A DNA stretch of 41,701 nucleotides from JACRAR01 sp041674385 (GCA_041674385.1 JBAYVU010000029.1:1-41701), one strand, 5' to 3'; shown: positions 23,399 to 31,864, numbered from the stretch's first letter. The notes: generated by a model from the letters alone, not told the origin. A program made the numbers and translations.

Positions 23399-24349
23399 AT
23401 GGCACGAGCAAAGAACCCGATCACCGAAGCGGTAGCAGATTACCCGATCAACGAGGGTGTGATCATTCAGCAGCAGAACCAGATGGCCGCGCACCTGGAC
23501 GCGATCAACGACAACGCCCAGGCGCTGGCAGTGCAAATGGGCTACGAAGGCATGTTAACCGTCGGCGCGCTGGAGGACGAGATCAGGTTCTACCAGCGCC
23601 GCACGGCTGAGGTCTGCCTGGAGCTAGGGAAACGCCTGCTGATACTTAAAGAGCTCACACCATTCGGCGAATTCGAGAAGCGCGTGGAATTGCTTGGCTT
23701 CCATGTACGCGCTGCACGGCGCTTCATGCAGGCGGCTTTCAAGTTTTCCAAATCGGACAATTTGTCCGTTTTGGCAAAAAATGCCGGCACGCAATCCAAG
23801 CTGCTGGAACTGGTGATGCTCGACGATGACGAGCTGACCGAAATCGCAGACGGGGGTTCGCTCAACGGGGTGACGCTGGATTCCGTGGGATGCATGACAC
23901 CCAAGGAATTACGCGAAGCCCTGCGCAAAGAGCGCGAGGGCTGGAAAGAATCCGCAGACATCGCCGAGCGCCAGCTTCGCGCCAAAGACGACAAGATCAA
24001 CCAGCTTGACGCCGAGCTGTCGCGCTCCATGCCGACCCCTGAATTCCTCCACGAAGAGGCGCTTGGCCTGCTTTCCGCCCAGGCTATCAAGTGCGCGGCT
24101 TCCGTGCAAACCAGCTTGCGTTCCGAGCTTGGCCGTCTGTTTGGCGTTGCCGGTGAGGCTGCGCCCAGCGAGCAGGCGCGGCAGGCTGCCGCTGCCGCAC
24201 TGGGCCAGGTGCTGGCTGCCGTGCGCGATGTCGCTGCCGATTTCGGCGTACTGGCGGATGCGTCCGCCGTCATCGACGGGGAGGCGCAGGAAAACGCGGA
24301 CATCTGGCGCACCGTTGGGGAACAATATGACCAAGCCACGGGCGGCTGA
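23399..24349 (+). CDS. DUF3102-family protein
   Basis: A 316-residue protein. I start it at 23399 because AAAGGGAG lies nine bases upstream. The central part (EDEIRFYQRRTAEVCLELGK, RLLILKELTPFGEFEKRVEL, RRFMQAAFKFSKS) matches DUF3102 proteins, which resemble ParB-like DNA-binding proteins in layout. A C-terminal helical half follows (KESADIAERQLRAKDDKINQ). Such genes precede transposase A in many Mu-like phages; the role is unknown, perhaps in replication. Residues 117-128 lie over a palindromic site like the one upstream of the gene. Confidence 0.8.
   Translation: MARAKNPITEAVADYPINEGVIIQQQNQMAAHLDAINDNAQALAVQMGYEGMLTVGALEDEIRFYQRRTAEVCLELGKRLLILKELTPFGEFEKRVELLGFHVRAARRFMQAAFKFSKSDNLSVLAKNAGTQSKLLELVMLDDDELTEIADGGSLNGVTLDSVGCMTPKELREALRKEREGWKESADIAERQLRAKDDKINQLDAELSRSMPTPEFLHEEALGLLSAQAIKCAASVQTSLRSELGRLFGVAGEAAPSEQARQAAAAALGQVLAAVRDVAADFGVLADASAVIDGEAQENADIWRTVGEQYDQATGG
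23748..23775. promoter_or_regulatory. Second copy of the 28-bp palindromic motif, inside a gene
   Basis: CGGACAA and TTGTCCG form the inner dyad around one T, flanked by TCCAAAT and TTTTGG. It has the same outer bases and the same centre as the site at 23354-23381. It is read in frame as KSDNLSVLAK. Confidence 0.45.
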
Positions 24350-26117
24350 TTCCGTGCCGACGCCGCAGCAAACGGCCATTGCAGCGCGCTTTGCCGCGCG
24401 CCTGGAGGCTTGCGCGCACAGCCAGAAGGCGGCGCTGGTGGCCGAGGCTTGCGCGGAGCTGGGCGGGATTTCGCCGGCGACCTTCTACCGCTGGGCGGTG
24501 CCGCACACGGTGTCGGACCGCAAGCGCCGCTCGGACTCGGGCGTCCTGGCGTTGACGCGGCAGGAGGCGGAAATAGTCTCCGCCGCATTGATGGAGGGTT
24601 TCCGGCAGAACAACCGCAAGGTGATCGCGGTGAAGCGGATGGTAGAGGACTTGCGTGCCAACGGCAAGATCATGGCCGGGCGTGTGGATACCGAGACCGG
24701 CGAAATATCCGAGCTGTCCGATTCGTCCATCCATCGGGCGCTGCGCGCTTATAACCTGCACCCCGAGCAGCTGCGCCGACCGACGCCGCACGTGCCGCTT
24801 TCCAGCCCTTACCCGAACCATACCTGGCAGGTGGATGCTTCGGTATGCCTGGTGTTTTACCTGCCGGGCGGCGGCACGTCCATCGTCGAGCTGGATCAAG
24901 CGATCCATTACAAGAACAAGCCGGAGAACGAGAAGGCTATCGAGCTGTTCCGCGTGATCCGTTATGTGGTGGCTGACCATTGCTCGGGCGTGGTGCGCTG
25001 GCGCTATTACCCGCACGCCGAGACGGGCGAGCATACGGTGCGCTTTATGGCCTGGGCGATGGCGCCGAAGAACAATACTGCTGACCCGTTCCATGGGCGG
25101 CCTGAATTTTTGATGGTCGACCCCGGCGCGACTTCTGCCGGGCTGGTGAAGCGCTTTTGTCGCCGCCTGGAGATCACGCTGATCGTGAACAAGCGGCGCA
25201 ACCCCCGTGCCAAGGGCTCGGTGGAGAAGGGTAACCACCTGGTGGAGCTGGTGTTTGAAGGTCCGTTGAAGTTCCAGCGCCATACGGTGCGCGATTTCGA
25301 CGACCTGAACAAGCTGGCGGAGATGTACCAGCTGCACTGGAACGCGACGGCGAAGCACACGCGCCACGGCATGAGCCGCTTCGGCAAGTGGGTGACGATC
25401 CCGGCAGACAAGCTGTTTGTGACGCCGGATGCGGCTGTGCTGCTGTCGCTGGGCACAGAGGAGCCGATCCGGCGCACGGTGAGCGGCGATCTGTCGGTTT
25501 CGTTCAAGGGCCGCACCTGGTTCGTGGGCGAGGTGCCGGGCGTCCAGGTCAAGGGCCATGTGTTCGTGCACTGGCATCCGTTCCTGGCCGAAACGGCCAT
25601 GGCGGTGGTGGAAGACGCTGAGGGCGAGCATCACCATGCCCTGCCGGAGATCACCTACGACGCCAACGGATTCCCTTCCAACGCGCGGGAGATCGGCAAG
25701 GAATTCCACGCGCAGAAGGATACGGAGCTGGAGACGAACCGCAAGCGCATTGCGCAGATCGCGTCAGGCACCAGCGGCGTGGAGGCAGATGAAAAGGCGC
25801 GGGCGATCAAGGGTTATGTCCCATTCGGCGGGGAAATCGATACTTTCAAAACCGCCAAGGAAACACCCGCCCCGGCCTGGTTGCCCAAGCGCGGTACCGC
25901 GCTGGATGTGACGCCGGTCATCGTGCATGAAATCCCCTACAGCTTCGCCGAGGCGGCGATGCAGGTGCGCGCCGCACTGGGTGAATCATACGGCCCGGAC
26001 CACGTGGCTTGGTTGCGGCGGAAGTTCGGCGACGCCCCGGTCCCGCGTGCCGACCTGGCCAGCATGATAGCGGTGTGGATCGACAACGAAGCAATAGCGA
26101 AGGAGGCGGAATGCTGA
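24327..26117 (+). CDS. A: Transposase A, MuA-type DDE recombinase
   Basis: A 596-residue protein started at 24327 (MTKPRAADSVPTPQQ) with GGGG before it; it overlaps the DUF3102 gene by 23 bases. The N-terminal region holds HTH-type segments (LGGISPATFYRWAVP). The catalytic triad can be placed: D170 in WQVDAS, D265 in FLMVDPGATS, and E300 in GSVEKGNH, with D265 and E300 35 residues apart as in DDE enzymes. A C-terminal beta domain follows (GRTWFVGEVPGVQVKGHVFV). It binds the end repeats, cuts and joins the phage DNA for integration and replicative transposition, with protein B from the next gene. Confidence 0.95.
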   Translation: MTKPRAADSVPTPQQTAIAARFAARLEACAHSQKAALVAEACAELGGISPATFYRWAVPHTVSDRKRRSDSGVLALTRQEAEIVSAALMEGFRQNNRKVIAVKRMVEDLRANGKIMAGRVDTETGEISELSDSSIHRALRAYNLHPEQLRRPTPHVPLSSPYPNHTWQVDASVCLVFYLPGGGTSIVELDQAIHYKNKPENEKAIELFRVIRYVVADHCSGVVRWRYYPHAETGEHTVRFMAWAMAPKNNTADPFHGRPEFLMVDPGATSAGLVKRFCRRLEITLIVNKRRNPRAKGSVEKGNHLVELVFEGPLKFQRHTVRDFDDLNKLAEMYQLHWNATAKHTRHGMSRFGKWVTIPADKLFVTPDAAVLLSLGTEEPIRRTVSGDLSVSFKGRTWFVGEVPGVQVKGHVFVHWHPFLAETAMAVVEDAEGEHHHALPEITYDANGFPSNAREIGKEFHAQKDTELETNRKRIAQIASGTSGVEADEKARAIKGYVPFGGEIDTFKTAKETPAPAWLPKRGTALDVTPVIVHEIPYSFAEAAMQVRAALGESYGPDHVAWLRRKFGDAPVPRADLASMIAVWIDNEAIAKEAEC

Positions 26118-27298
26118 GACTGGGGAAGATATTGGAAGCACACGCGATAACGCTCAAGGATTTGGCGACTTTCGTAGGCGTTTCGCGTTCGGCGATTTCG
26201 CTGCTGGTCAATCACGGCCAATGGCCCCGGCTGACTGCGCGTGAAGAAATAGAGCAACAGGTAAAGGCGTTTTTGACGGCACGCGGGGTTTGTGACCTGG
26301 CGGGCTGTTTTGAGGAGGATCAGGCGGCCTGCACGCCGCCTGTCCAGAGTGCGGCGGAAGGCCGCGTTGAGAGGAGCATCGATATGTTACTGCGCAAGGA
26401 GTCCGTTAGTCCAGCGGCACGAAAACATTTTGGACTGTTCAAGGATCCATTTTCCAATGACATCGGGGGGCGGGAGGATGTGTTCATGGGGAGGGATCAC
26501 CGCTACGTGCTCGAAAGCATGTGGGACATCGCCAGGGGCGGCGGGTTCGGCGCGGTGGTGGGCGAATCCGGCGCCGGGAAGTCCACGCTGCGCAAGGCGC
26601 TGGAGGACAGGATTGAGCACGAGGGCCTGCAGATCGTGACGATTCAACCCTATGTGCTGCGCATGGAGGATAACGATGTGAAGGGCAAGACGCTCAAGTC
26701 GGCCAATATCGAGGAGGCGATCATTGAAGCGCTGGCGCCGACCGAGAGCCCTAGACGGACGATGGAGGCGCGTAGCCGGCAGGTTCACCGCTTGCTGAAG
26801 GAAAGCGGCAAGTCGGGCAAGAGTCATGTGCTGATTATCGAAGAGGCGCATTCCTTGCCCACGCCAACGCTCAAGCACTTGAAACGGTTCTGGGAGCTGA
26901 CCGAGGGTTACAAGCACCTGCTCGGCGTGCTGCTGATCGGCCAGACAGAACTCGGGCAGAAGCTGGACGAACGCAACCCGGCGGTGCGCGAGGTGACGCA
27001 GCGCTGCGAGATCATCACGCTCTCCCCCCTCGACGAGCAGCTTGCCGAGTATCTGGAATTCAAGTTCAAGCGCGTGGGTAAAACGGTCGGCGACATCTTT
27101 GAACCCGGCGCCGTGGAAGCGCTGCGCGCCAGCCTGACGGAAACCGTCGCTGGAAAATCGACGATGGACAGTAAAACCTTCTCAATGGCCTACCCGCTGG
27201 CGGTGCATAACCTGATCGCGGCGTGCATGAACCGGGCGGCGGAGCTGTGTTTCCCCAAGGTGGACGCCGGGGTTGTGACGCTGGTGAGGGGGAAATGA
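26111..27298 (+). CDS. B: Transposition ATPase B, MuB-type
   Basis: A 395-residue AAA ATPase that overlaps the transposase stop by seven bases. GGAGG lies upstream of the ATG. The first 60 residues are a HTH domain (LEAHAITLKDLATFVGVSRS, AISLLVNHGQWPRLT), as in MuB. The Walker A motif is GESGAGKST at residues 151-159, and Walker B is VLIIEEAH around E244-E245. B forms filaments on target DNA, selects the target site and activates A. The gene order A-B is that of Mu. Confidence 0.94.
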   Translation: MLRLGKILEAHAITLKDLATFVGVSRSAISLLVNHGQWPRLTAREEIEQQVKAFLTARGVCDLAGCFEEDQAACTPPVQSAAEGRVERSIDMLLRKESVSPAARKHFGLFKDPFSNDIGGREDVFMGRDHRYVLESMWDIARGGGFGAVVGESGAGKSTLRKALEDRIEHEGLQIVTIQPYVLRMEDNDVKGKTLKSANIEEAIIEALAPTESPRRTMEARSRQVHRLLKESGKSGKSHVLIIEEAHSLPTPTLKHLKRFWELTEGYKHLLGVLLIGQTELGQKLDERNPAVREVTQRCEIITLSPLDEQLAEYLEFKFKRVGKTVGDIFEPGAVEALRASLTETVAGKSTMDSKTFSMAYPLAVHNLIAACMNRAAELCFPKVDAGVVTLVRGK

Positions 27299-27618
27299 TG
27301 AGCATCAGCACACAACTCGCCCAGATCAAGCGCAACCCCTTCCTGCGCGACCAGAACAGCCGCATTTTCAGCGGCCTGATCGCCGCCAGCCGCTGCGCCG
27401 AATGGCTGGAAAACGAAGGTTATTGCATTGAAAAAATCGACGTGGGCGAATGCGCCATGCCCATCATCAAGATCATGGCCAGCGCCAAGTGCATGGAACT
27501 CAAGCGCCGCTGGGCCGCCTACAGCATCGGCTGGGATAGCCGGTCCTGCGCCCGCGCCGACAACTGGGTCGCCGAGATTTTCGGCTGCCGCATCAAATGG
27601 CAGGAAAGGGGGCACTGA
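27295..27618 (+). CDS. Early protein of unknown function (107 aa)
   Basis: It starts in an ATGATG overlap with the end of gene B. The protein (LAQIKRNPFLRDQNSRIFSG, LIAASRCAEWLENEGYCIEK) carries five cysteines, with a C-terminal WVAEIFGCRIKWQERGH. Size and place match small unknown genes after B in B3-like phages. No motif points to a function. Confidence 0.72.
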   Translation: MMSISTQLAQIKRNPFLRDQNSRIFSGLIAASRCAEWLENEGYCIEKIDVGECAMPIIKIMASAKCMELKRRWAAYSIGWDSRSCARADNWVAEIFGCRIKWQERGH

Positions 27619-27938
27619 TGAAACACCAGCCCACACCCACCCTGGACAAGCTCAAGCCGTTCGTGGCCGCGCTGCACGAGCCGTTCACCCTCAAGGACAT
27701 CATGATCGCCAGCGGCATGGAAGAAAATCCCGCCCGCAGCGCCCTCATGAGCATGAAAAACCGCGAATGGGTCATCAACACCGGCAAGCGCATCGGCAAT
27801 CATGGCGGGCAGGCGCTATGGACACGGACGCGCATGTTCGGCGTCTCCAGCGTGGCCTATCGGGAACATGAGCAGCGTTCTGCGCTGGCGCTGCTTGGCC
27901 AATGCCTATCCGGCTGGCGGAGGGCGAATCATGTCTGA
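27618..27938 (+). CDS. Early winged-helix-like protein
   Basis: A 106-residue protein starting at 27618 and overlapping the previous stop by one base. The core (LKPFVAALHEPFTLKDIMIA, SGMEENPARSALMSMKNREW) reads like a small winged-helix domain. The basic middle (VINTGKRIGNHGGQALWTR) fits a DNA-binding wing. It may regulate early or middle transcription. Not a named family. Confidence 0.66.
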   Translation: MKHQPTPTLDKLKPFVAALHEPFTLKDIMIASGMEENPARSALMSMKNREWVINTGKRIGNHGGQALWTRTRMFGVSSVAYREHEQRSALALLGQCLSGWRRANHV

Positions 27939-28140
27939 AACGAAACTCGCCCTGGAAGCCCGTATCCACGAACTGGAAATGGAGGTTGAATCCTACCGCT
28001 ACGCCGCCAATAAACTGGCGTGCGAACTGGTATCCATCATCGTCCCATACCGTGAACGCGACCCCGTCAGAACCGCTGCGGCCATGGAAATAGTAACCAT
28101 GCGTCACCCAGACCCACGATTCGGCAAGGAGGTGCACTGA
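27931..28140 (+). CDS. Small early coiled-coil protein
   Basis: A 69-residue protein (MSETKLALEARIHELEMEVE, then SYRYAANKLACELVSIIVPY) with a heptad-type N-terminal helix. It starts within the end of the preceding gene and its stop overlaps the start of the next. No family recognised. Confidence 0.62.
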   Translation: MSETKLALEARIHELEMEVESYRYAANKLACELVSIIVPYRERDPVRTAAAMEIVTMRHPDPRFGKEVH

Positions 28141-28700
28141 TGAAACTATCCTGCCCCGCCTGTGGCGCCGTCACCAGCCTGGACGCACTGATCGGCAACG
28201 AAGCCGCGCGCAGCCTGCTGGTCCAGGCGCTGGAGCAAACCCAGACCGGACGCCGCCTGGTCCGCTACGTCGCCCTGTTCCGCCCGGCGCAGCGCCAGCT
28301 CTCCTGGGATCGCGTCGCCAGCCTGCTCGGCGAGTTGCTAGACCTGATCAAGGCCGGCAAGGTAGAGCGCCACGGCCGACTGTGGGCCGCGCCAGAAGCG
28401 GCGTGGATCACCGCCCTGGACGAGATCCTCGCCCGGCGCGACGAAGGCAAGCTCACCCTGCCATTGAAGAGCCACGGCTACCTGCTGGAAATCATCACCG
28501 GCCAGGCCAACAAGGTCGAGGCCCGCGCGGAGCAGCACTCCGAAGACACCCGCGCCGGGAGAACCCAGGTAGGAGCGGCGCCCCCGCCGCGATTGAATCG
28601 GCCCGATGGCGGGCCTCCTACACCCGCCCCGCGCATGGCGCCGGAGCTGGCGCGCGAAAAACTCAACCAGGTCAAACAACAAATCACCAAAGGAGCATGA
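28140..28700 (+). CDS. Early protein with CxxC N-terminus and REP-derived insert
   Basis: A 186-residue protein. It begins with a CPAC pair (residues 5-8) and a helical body (LLVQALEQTQTGRRLVRYVA, QLSWDRVASLLGELLDLIKA, AWITALDEILARRDEGKLTL). Similar proteins occur in this spot in B3-like phages, before Gam. Residues about 143-161 (QVGAAPPPRLNRPDGGPPT) are encoded by a REP-like element at 28569-28621 inserted in frame. The function is unknown; the CxxC pair alone is not a complete zinc site. Confidence 0.72.
   Translation: MKLSCPACGAVTSLDALIGNEAARSLLVQALEQTQTGRRLVRYVALFRPAQRQLSWDRVASLLGELLDLIKAGKVERHGRLWAAPEAAWITALDEILARRDEGKLTLPLKSHGYLLEIITGQANKVEARAEQHSEDTRAGRTQVGAAPPPRLNRPDGGPPTPAPRMAPELAREKLNQVKQQITKGA
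28569..28621. repeat. REP-like element inside a coding gene
   Basis: It starts GTAGGAGCGGCGCCCCCGCC and ends GGCCCGATGGCGGGCCTCCTAC, close to the inverse of the element at 17862-17912. Its length keeps the reading frame open, giving a Pro-rich linker. Confidence 0.75.
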
Positions 28701-28702
28701 AC

Positions 28703-29233
28703 ATGGCAAAAACAGCAACCCGCCTCAAGCAACCCGCCCCCCTTCATCCCGTCCCGCAGAGCCGCGACGAAGTGAACGAAGCCATCCGCGTCATCGGCGT
28801 CAGTCAGCGCGAGCGCGCCCGCATCGCCGCCGAAATGAACGATTACCTGGCCAAGATCAAGGAAGAGTATGAAACCCGCGCCCAGCCGCACAAGGAGCAG
28901 ATCGAGCGCCTTTCCGCCGGCGTCCACACCTGGTGCGAAGCCAACCGCGACAGCCTCACCCAGAACGGCAAGGTCAAGTATGCAAACCTGCCAGCGGGCG
29001 AAGTCAAATGGCGCACCCGTCCCCCGCGCGTCACCATACGATCAGCAGAGACGGTGCTCGACACCCTCAAGCGCCTGGGACTGGCACGCTTCATCCGGGC
29101 CAAGGAAGAAGTCAACAAGGAAGCCATGCTGGCCGAACCCGAAGCCGTTTCCGGCATCGCCGGGGTGAAGATCGAGCAGGGCGAGGATTTCGTCATCGTG
29201 CCGTTTGAGACGGCGCTGGAGGAGGTGGCATGA
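28703..29233 (+). CDS. gam: Host-nuclease inhibitor Gam
   Basis: A 176-residue protein of the Mu Gam family. AGGAG lies seven bases before the ATG at 28703; an ATG two codons earlier is too close to it. Typical regions are DEVNEAIRVIGVSQRERARI, then YETRAQPHKEQIERLSAGVH, TWCEANRDSLTQNGKVKYAN and LPAGEVKWRTRPPRVTIRSA. Gam binds DNA ends, like a Ku subunit, and protects phage DNA from exonucleases. Confidence 0.93.
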   Translation: MAKTATRLKQPAPLHPVPQSRDEVNEAIRVIGVSQRERARIAAEMNDYLAKIKEEYETRAQPHKEQIERLSAGVHTWCEANRDSLTQNGKVKYANLPAGEVKWRTRPPRVTIRSAETVLDTLKRLGLARFIRAKEEVNKEAMLAEPEAVSGIAGVKIEQGEDFVIVPFETALEEVA

Positions 29234-29484
29234 TGGACAAGGATTTTCCAAGAGTTGAATTCAAGGTCAACACGTCCGGATCATGGGCGAACCTCGCGGT
29301 GATCCACGCTGGGCTATACGATGAGGTCAAGGCTGCCTGCGTGATCATCGCCAAGGCCTCCTTTCAAAAAATCAAATTCAAGGCGTTGAATGCGGATGGC
29401 GGGGTGATCGAGGTATATGACACTACCCCGCAGGACGGCATCAGCAAATGGCACGAACCGCGCCTGCCGCATGGGTCGTTTTAA
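29230..29484 (+). CDS. Unknown early protein (84 aa)
   Basis: It overlaps the Gam stop (ATGATG). The sequence (FPRVEFKVNTSGSWANLAVI, HAGLYDEVKAACVIIAKASF, FKALNADGGVIEVYDTT) suggests a small alpha/beta protein. It has no signal peptide or known motif. Position between Gam and a membrane protein is typical of variable early genes. Confidence 0.68.
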   Translation: MMDKDFPRVEFKVNTSGSWANLAVIHAGLYDEVKAACVIIAKASFQKIKFKALNADGGVIEVYDTTPQDGISKWHEPRLPHGSF

Positions 29485-29486
29485 CC

Positions 29487-29777
29487 ATGACCGCCCTGAT
29501 CCTCTTCATCAGCACCTTCGTTGCCGTGTTTGCCCTGGGATTCCAGAGCCTCAACGTCAACCAGGGGCACTACCGCGCCGCCGCGCTGACATCGTTTGCC
29601 ATCGGCGGCGGCAACCTGATGATCCTGAAAATGGTGCCGGACGGTGACATCGCCGCCATGGCCGCGTACCTGATCGCAGGCCCGCTCGCCATCGTCGCCA
29701 GCATGTGGGTGCATCGCCGCACCCTGGGCAAAAAGTTTTTTAAACCGCAACACCAACCCCAAAGGAGCAACACATGA
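29487..29777 (+). CDS. Small membrane protein, three spans
   Basis: A 96-residue protein starting at 29487 (MTALILFISTFVAVFALGFQ). It has three hydrophobic segments (also SFAIGGGNLMILKMV, and AAYLIAGPLAIVASMWV) and a basic tail (HRRTLGKKFFKPQHQPQRSN). It may be an inner-membrane protein made early, perhaps for exclusion or to alter the membrane. The HU-like gene begins in its stop as ATGA. No family named. Confidence 0.7.
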   Translation: MTALILFISTFVAVFALGFQSLNVNQGHYRAAALTSFAIGGGNLMILKMVPDGDIAAMAAYLIAGPLAIVASMWVHRRTLGKKFFKPQHQPQRSNT

Positions 29778-30049
29778 ACCAAGCAGAACTCATCCTCAAG
29801 GTCGCCAGCATCAGCGGCGAGAGCAAGAAAGCCGTCGAGGCCGTGCTGAAAACCGCCGCCGATGTCATCACCGCCGCGCTGCAGGAAGGCGGAGAAGCCG
29901 TCCTGCCCGGCCTGGGCAAGCTGACCGTCAAGGACAAACCTGCCCGCAAGGGGCGCAATCCCAAGACCGGCGAGGAAATCGACATCCCCGCCCGCCGCGC
30001 CCCGCATTTTGGTGCGGCCAAGGCGCTCAAGGACGCAGTTAACCAGTAA
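29774..30049 (+). CDS. HU/IHF-family DNA-binding protein
   Basis: A 91-residue histone-like protein. It has the N-terminal helices (LILKVASISGESKKAVEAVL), the beta saddle (GGEAVLPGLGKLTVKDKPAR) and the RNPKTGEEIDIPA arm with C-terminal FGAAKALKDAVNQ, all characteristic of HU. AAAGGAG precedes the start. HU bends DNA and, in Mu, host HU is needed to assemble the transposase complex; a phage-made copy could supply this. No inserted domain is seen. Confidence 0.93.
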   Translation: MNQAELILKVASISGESKKAVEAVLKTAADVITAALQEGGEAVLPGLGKLTVKDKPARKGRNPKTGEEIDIPARRAPHFGAAKALKDAVNQ

Positions 30050-30115
30050 AGCCTATCCTCATGTCCCCGGCTTCGTGCCGGAGACATCGGGAAAAGTTTT
30101 AACCAGGAGGACGAA

Positions 30116-30214
30116 TTGAAAACAATCGGACGAATCACCGTGGCGCTGTTGGTACTCGGCATTGCCGCGTACTTCATTGCTCGCTGGTGGTGGCACAGCA
30201 ACTTGCCATTTTGA
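30116..30214 (+). CDS. 32-residue membrane peptide, TTG start
   Basis: The TTG at 30116 follows AGGAGG with six bases between, a near-ideal ribosome binding site. The product KTIGRITVALLVLGIAAYFI followed by ARWWWHSNLPF has one membrane span, with a Trp triplet at the far interface. The next gene has its own site (GAGGAGG near the end of this one). Likely a real single-span peptide of unknown role. Confidence 0.55.
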   Translation: MKTIGRITVALLVLGIAAYFIARWWWHSNLPF

Positions 30215-30235
30215 GGAGGTTTACCGGAGATAACC

Positions 30236-30931
30236 ATGAGCGACCACGAAAAGATCATCGCCAAGATCAAGAAATGCCTGGCCATATCCGCCAGCAGCAA
30301 CGAGCACGAAGCCGAGGCCGCGTTGCGCCAGGCCCGCAAGCTGATGGAGGCGCACGGCATCGACGACCAGGACATCCAGGCCGCCGAGGCGGAGGAGCGC
30401 CGGGCGAAATCCGGAGCCAAATCCCAGCCCGCCAATTGGGAAACGATGCTAGCCGTGAAGATCGGCGATGCCTTCGGCTGTCGGGTGATCTTTTTTTGCG
30501 GCGGGTGGAACCGGCCGGGCGAGTGGTGCTTCGTTGGATGCGGCATGGAGCCTGAGGTTTCCCAGTACGCTTTCGCGGTGTTGCACCGTCAGGGAAAACG
30601 GGCGCGGGAAGAGCACATCAAGGCCAAGCTCAAGCGTTGCAAAGTCGCCACCAAGACCCGCCGCGCCGATCTGTTCAGCGAAGGCTGGGTGCGATCTGTT
30701 GTCGGCAAGATCGTGGCCTTTGCCGGTAACGAACAGAAGGCAACCGCCATCGATGCCTACATGACCAAGCACCACCCGAGCCTGGGCGAGTTGAAATCCA
30801 GAGACCGTAATGACGGCCGCAAGCTGCGCGATCATGAATACGACGATTACGCCGCTGGCAGCAAATCCGGACGCGATGCCCAACTTAACCGTGGCATCGA
30901 CGGAACCGAATCACGCCTTGCCTTGGAGTAA
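30236..30931 (+). CDS. DUF2786-family protein
   Basis: A 231-residue protein. The N-terminal 45 residues (KIIAKIKKCLAISASSNEHE, AEAALRQARKLMEAHGIDDQ) are the DUF2786 domain, followed by a region with GCRVIFFCGGWNRPGEWCFV and a helical, basic part (VLHRQGKRAREEHIKAKLKR). It ends in an Asp/Arg-rich tail. Phage DUF2786 proteins occur in early regions of transposable phages; the function is not known, though DNA binding is suspected. Confidence 0.85.
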   Translation: MSDHEKIIAKIKKCLAISASSNEHEAEAALRQARKLMEAHGIDDQDIQAAEAEERRAKSGAKSQPANWETMLAVKIGDAFGCRVIFFCGGWNRPGEWCFVGCGMEPEVSQYAFAVLHRQGKRAREEHIKAKLKRCKVATKTRRADLFSEGWVRSVVGKIVAFAGNEQKATAIDAYMTKHHPSLGELKSRDRNDGRKLRDHEYDDYAAGSKSGRDAQLNRGIDGTESRLALE

Positions 30932-30933
30932 AC

Positions 30934-31203
30934 ATGAAATCAGCCAAACTCAACAGCAGCCAGCGTCTGCAGCGCGTGTTGAACGTGCTTTCCGATGGCC
31001 AGGAGCATTCCACCCTGGACATCATCGGCCAGGCACGCGTGTGCGCTGTCAGCGCCATCGTTTCCGAGCTGCGCGCCAACGGCGTGGCCATCATCTGCAA
31101 GCGGCACGGGAATATCTGGAATTATCGCATCGGGAGCCAGGCATACCCGCAGGGGGCATGCCCGTCTGCTCTCGGCGCTGAAGCGCTGGAGCTGACGCCA
31201 TGA
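30934..31203 (+). CDS. Small winged-helix protein
   Basis: An 89-residue protein whose core (SQRLQRVLNVLSDGQEHSTL, DIIGQARVCAVSAIVSELRA, NGVAIICKRHGNIWNYRIGS) forms a short winged helix, in line with helix-based regulators of phage middle regions. The next start overlaps its stop. Function probably DNA binding; target unknown. Confidence 0.7.
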   Translation: MKSAKLNSSQRLQRVLNVLSDGQEHSTLDIIGQARVCAVSAIVSELRANGVAIICKRHGNIWNYRIGSQAYPQGACPSALGAEALELTP

Positions 31204-31418
31204 ACTGGAGACGCAATACTGATACCCCAGAAGGCGGCATCGAATCCGTCCTGGTCGCCTACGCCGACGATGAATTGCAGCGCGGCTTCGCCCTCACGGG
31301 CAGCCTGTATACCCGGCGCGGATCGGACTTCTTGAGCGAGGAAGAAGACGAGCCGCCGCGCCACGAAGAGTTCTGGTGGATTCCCGAATCCGAAATACTG
31401 CAAGGGCTCGAAAAATGA
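31200..31418 (+). CDS. Small acidic protein
   Basis: A 72-residue protein (GIESVLVAYADDELQRGFAL, then an acidic run FLSEEEDEPPRHEEFWWIPE). The layout with a C-terminal WWIPE is like DUF551-type proteins, which are common in phages and of unknown function. It overlaps both neighbours by a few bases. Confidence 0.62.
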   Translation: MNWRRNTDTPEGGIESVLVAYADDELQRGFALTGSLYTRRGSDFLSEEEDEPPRHEEFWWIPESEILQGLEK

Positions 31419-31864
31419 AAGCCACCGACGCCAGCGCGCCCGAACTTCGCCGACGCGAAATCGCCATGATAAAAGTGGCGCAGAAACAGCTCGGCATGGA
31501 CGATGCCACCTACCGTGACATGCTGGAATTGGTTACCGGCAAGCGCAGCGCCGCCGATCTTGACTGGCAGGGGCGCAAGAAGGTAATCGACCACCTCAAG
31601 GCCAAGGGTTTTAGCATTAAATCCAAGCGTCGCGCCGATCCGGCCAGTTACAAGGCCGAGCTGGTGAGCAAGATCAAGGCGCAACTCATGAGTTTCACCC
31701 CTCCGCGCGCTGACTTCTACGCTGACGGGATGTCCAGGCAAATGTTCGGCGTCGAACGTTATACCTGGTGCGATCCGCAACAGCTCCACAAGATCGTCGC
31801 TGCGCTGGCCTACGCGCAAAAGCGCGATAAAGCACTGCGTCAAGCAAACCATGCGCCTGAGTGA
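31415..31864 (+). CDS. gemA: GemA-like regulator (Mu gp16 family)
   Basis: A 149-residue protein started at 31415 within the end of the previous gene. Its core (REIAMIKVAQKQLGMDDATY, RDMLELVTGKRSAADLDWQG, KKVIDHLKAKGF) is that of GemA proteins, followed by a basic linker and a C-terminal YTWCDPQQLHKIVAALAYAQ. In Mu, GemA is an early regulator that changes host gene expression and DNA supercoiling. Its place just before Mor is the same in Mu. Confidence 0.9.
   Translation: MKATDASAPELRRREIAMIKVAQKQLGMDDATYRDMLELVTGKRSAADLDWQGRKKVIDHLKAKGFSIKSKRRADPASYKAELVSKIKAQLMSFTPPRADFYADGMSRQMFGVERYTWCDPQQLHKIVAALAYAQKRDKALRQANHAPE

Noticed and set aside
24270..25709. Long minus-strand frame (479 codons) over the transposase gene
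   Set aside because: Antisense shadow of gene A in GC-rich DNA; the product is rich in His, Arg and Gln without any motif, while the plus strand has a full DDE transposase.
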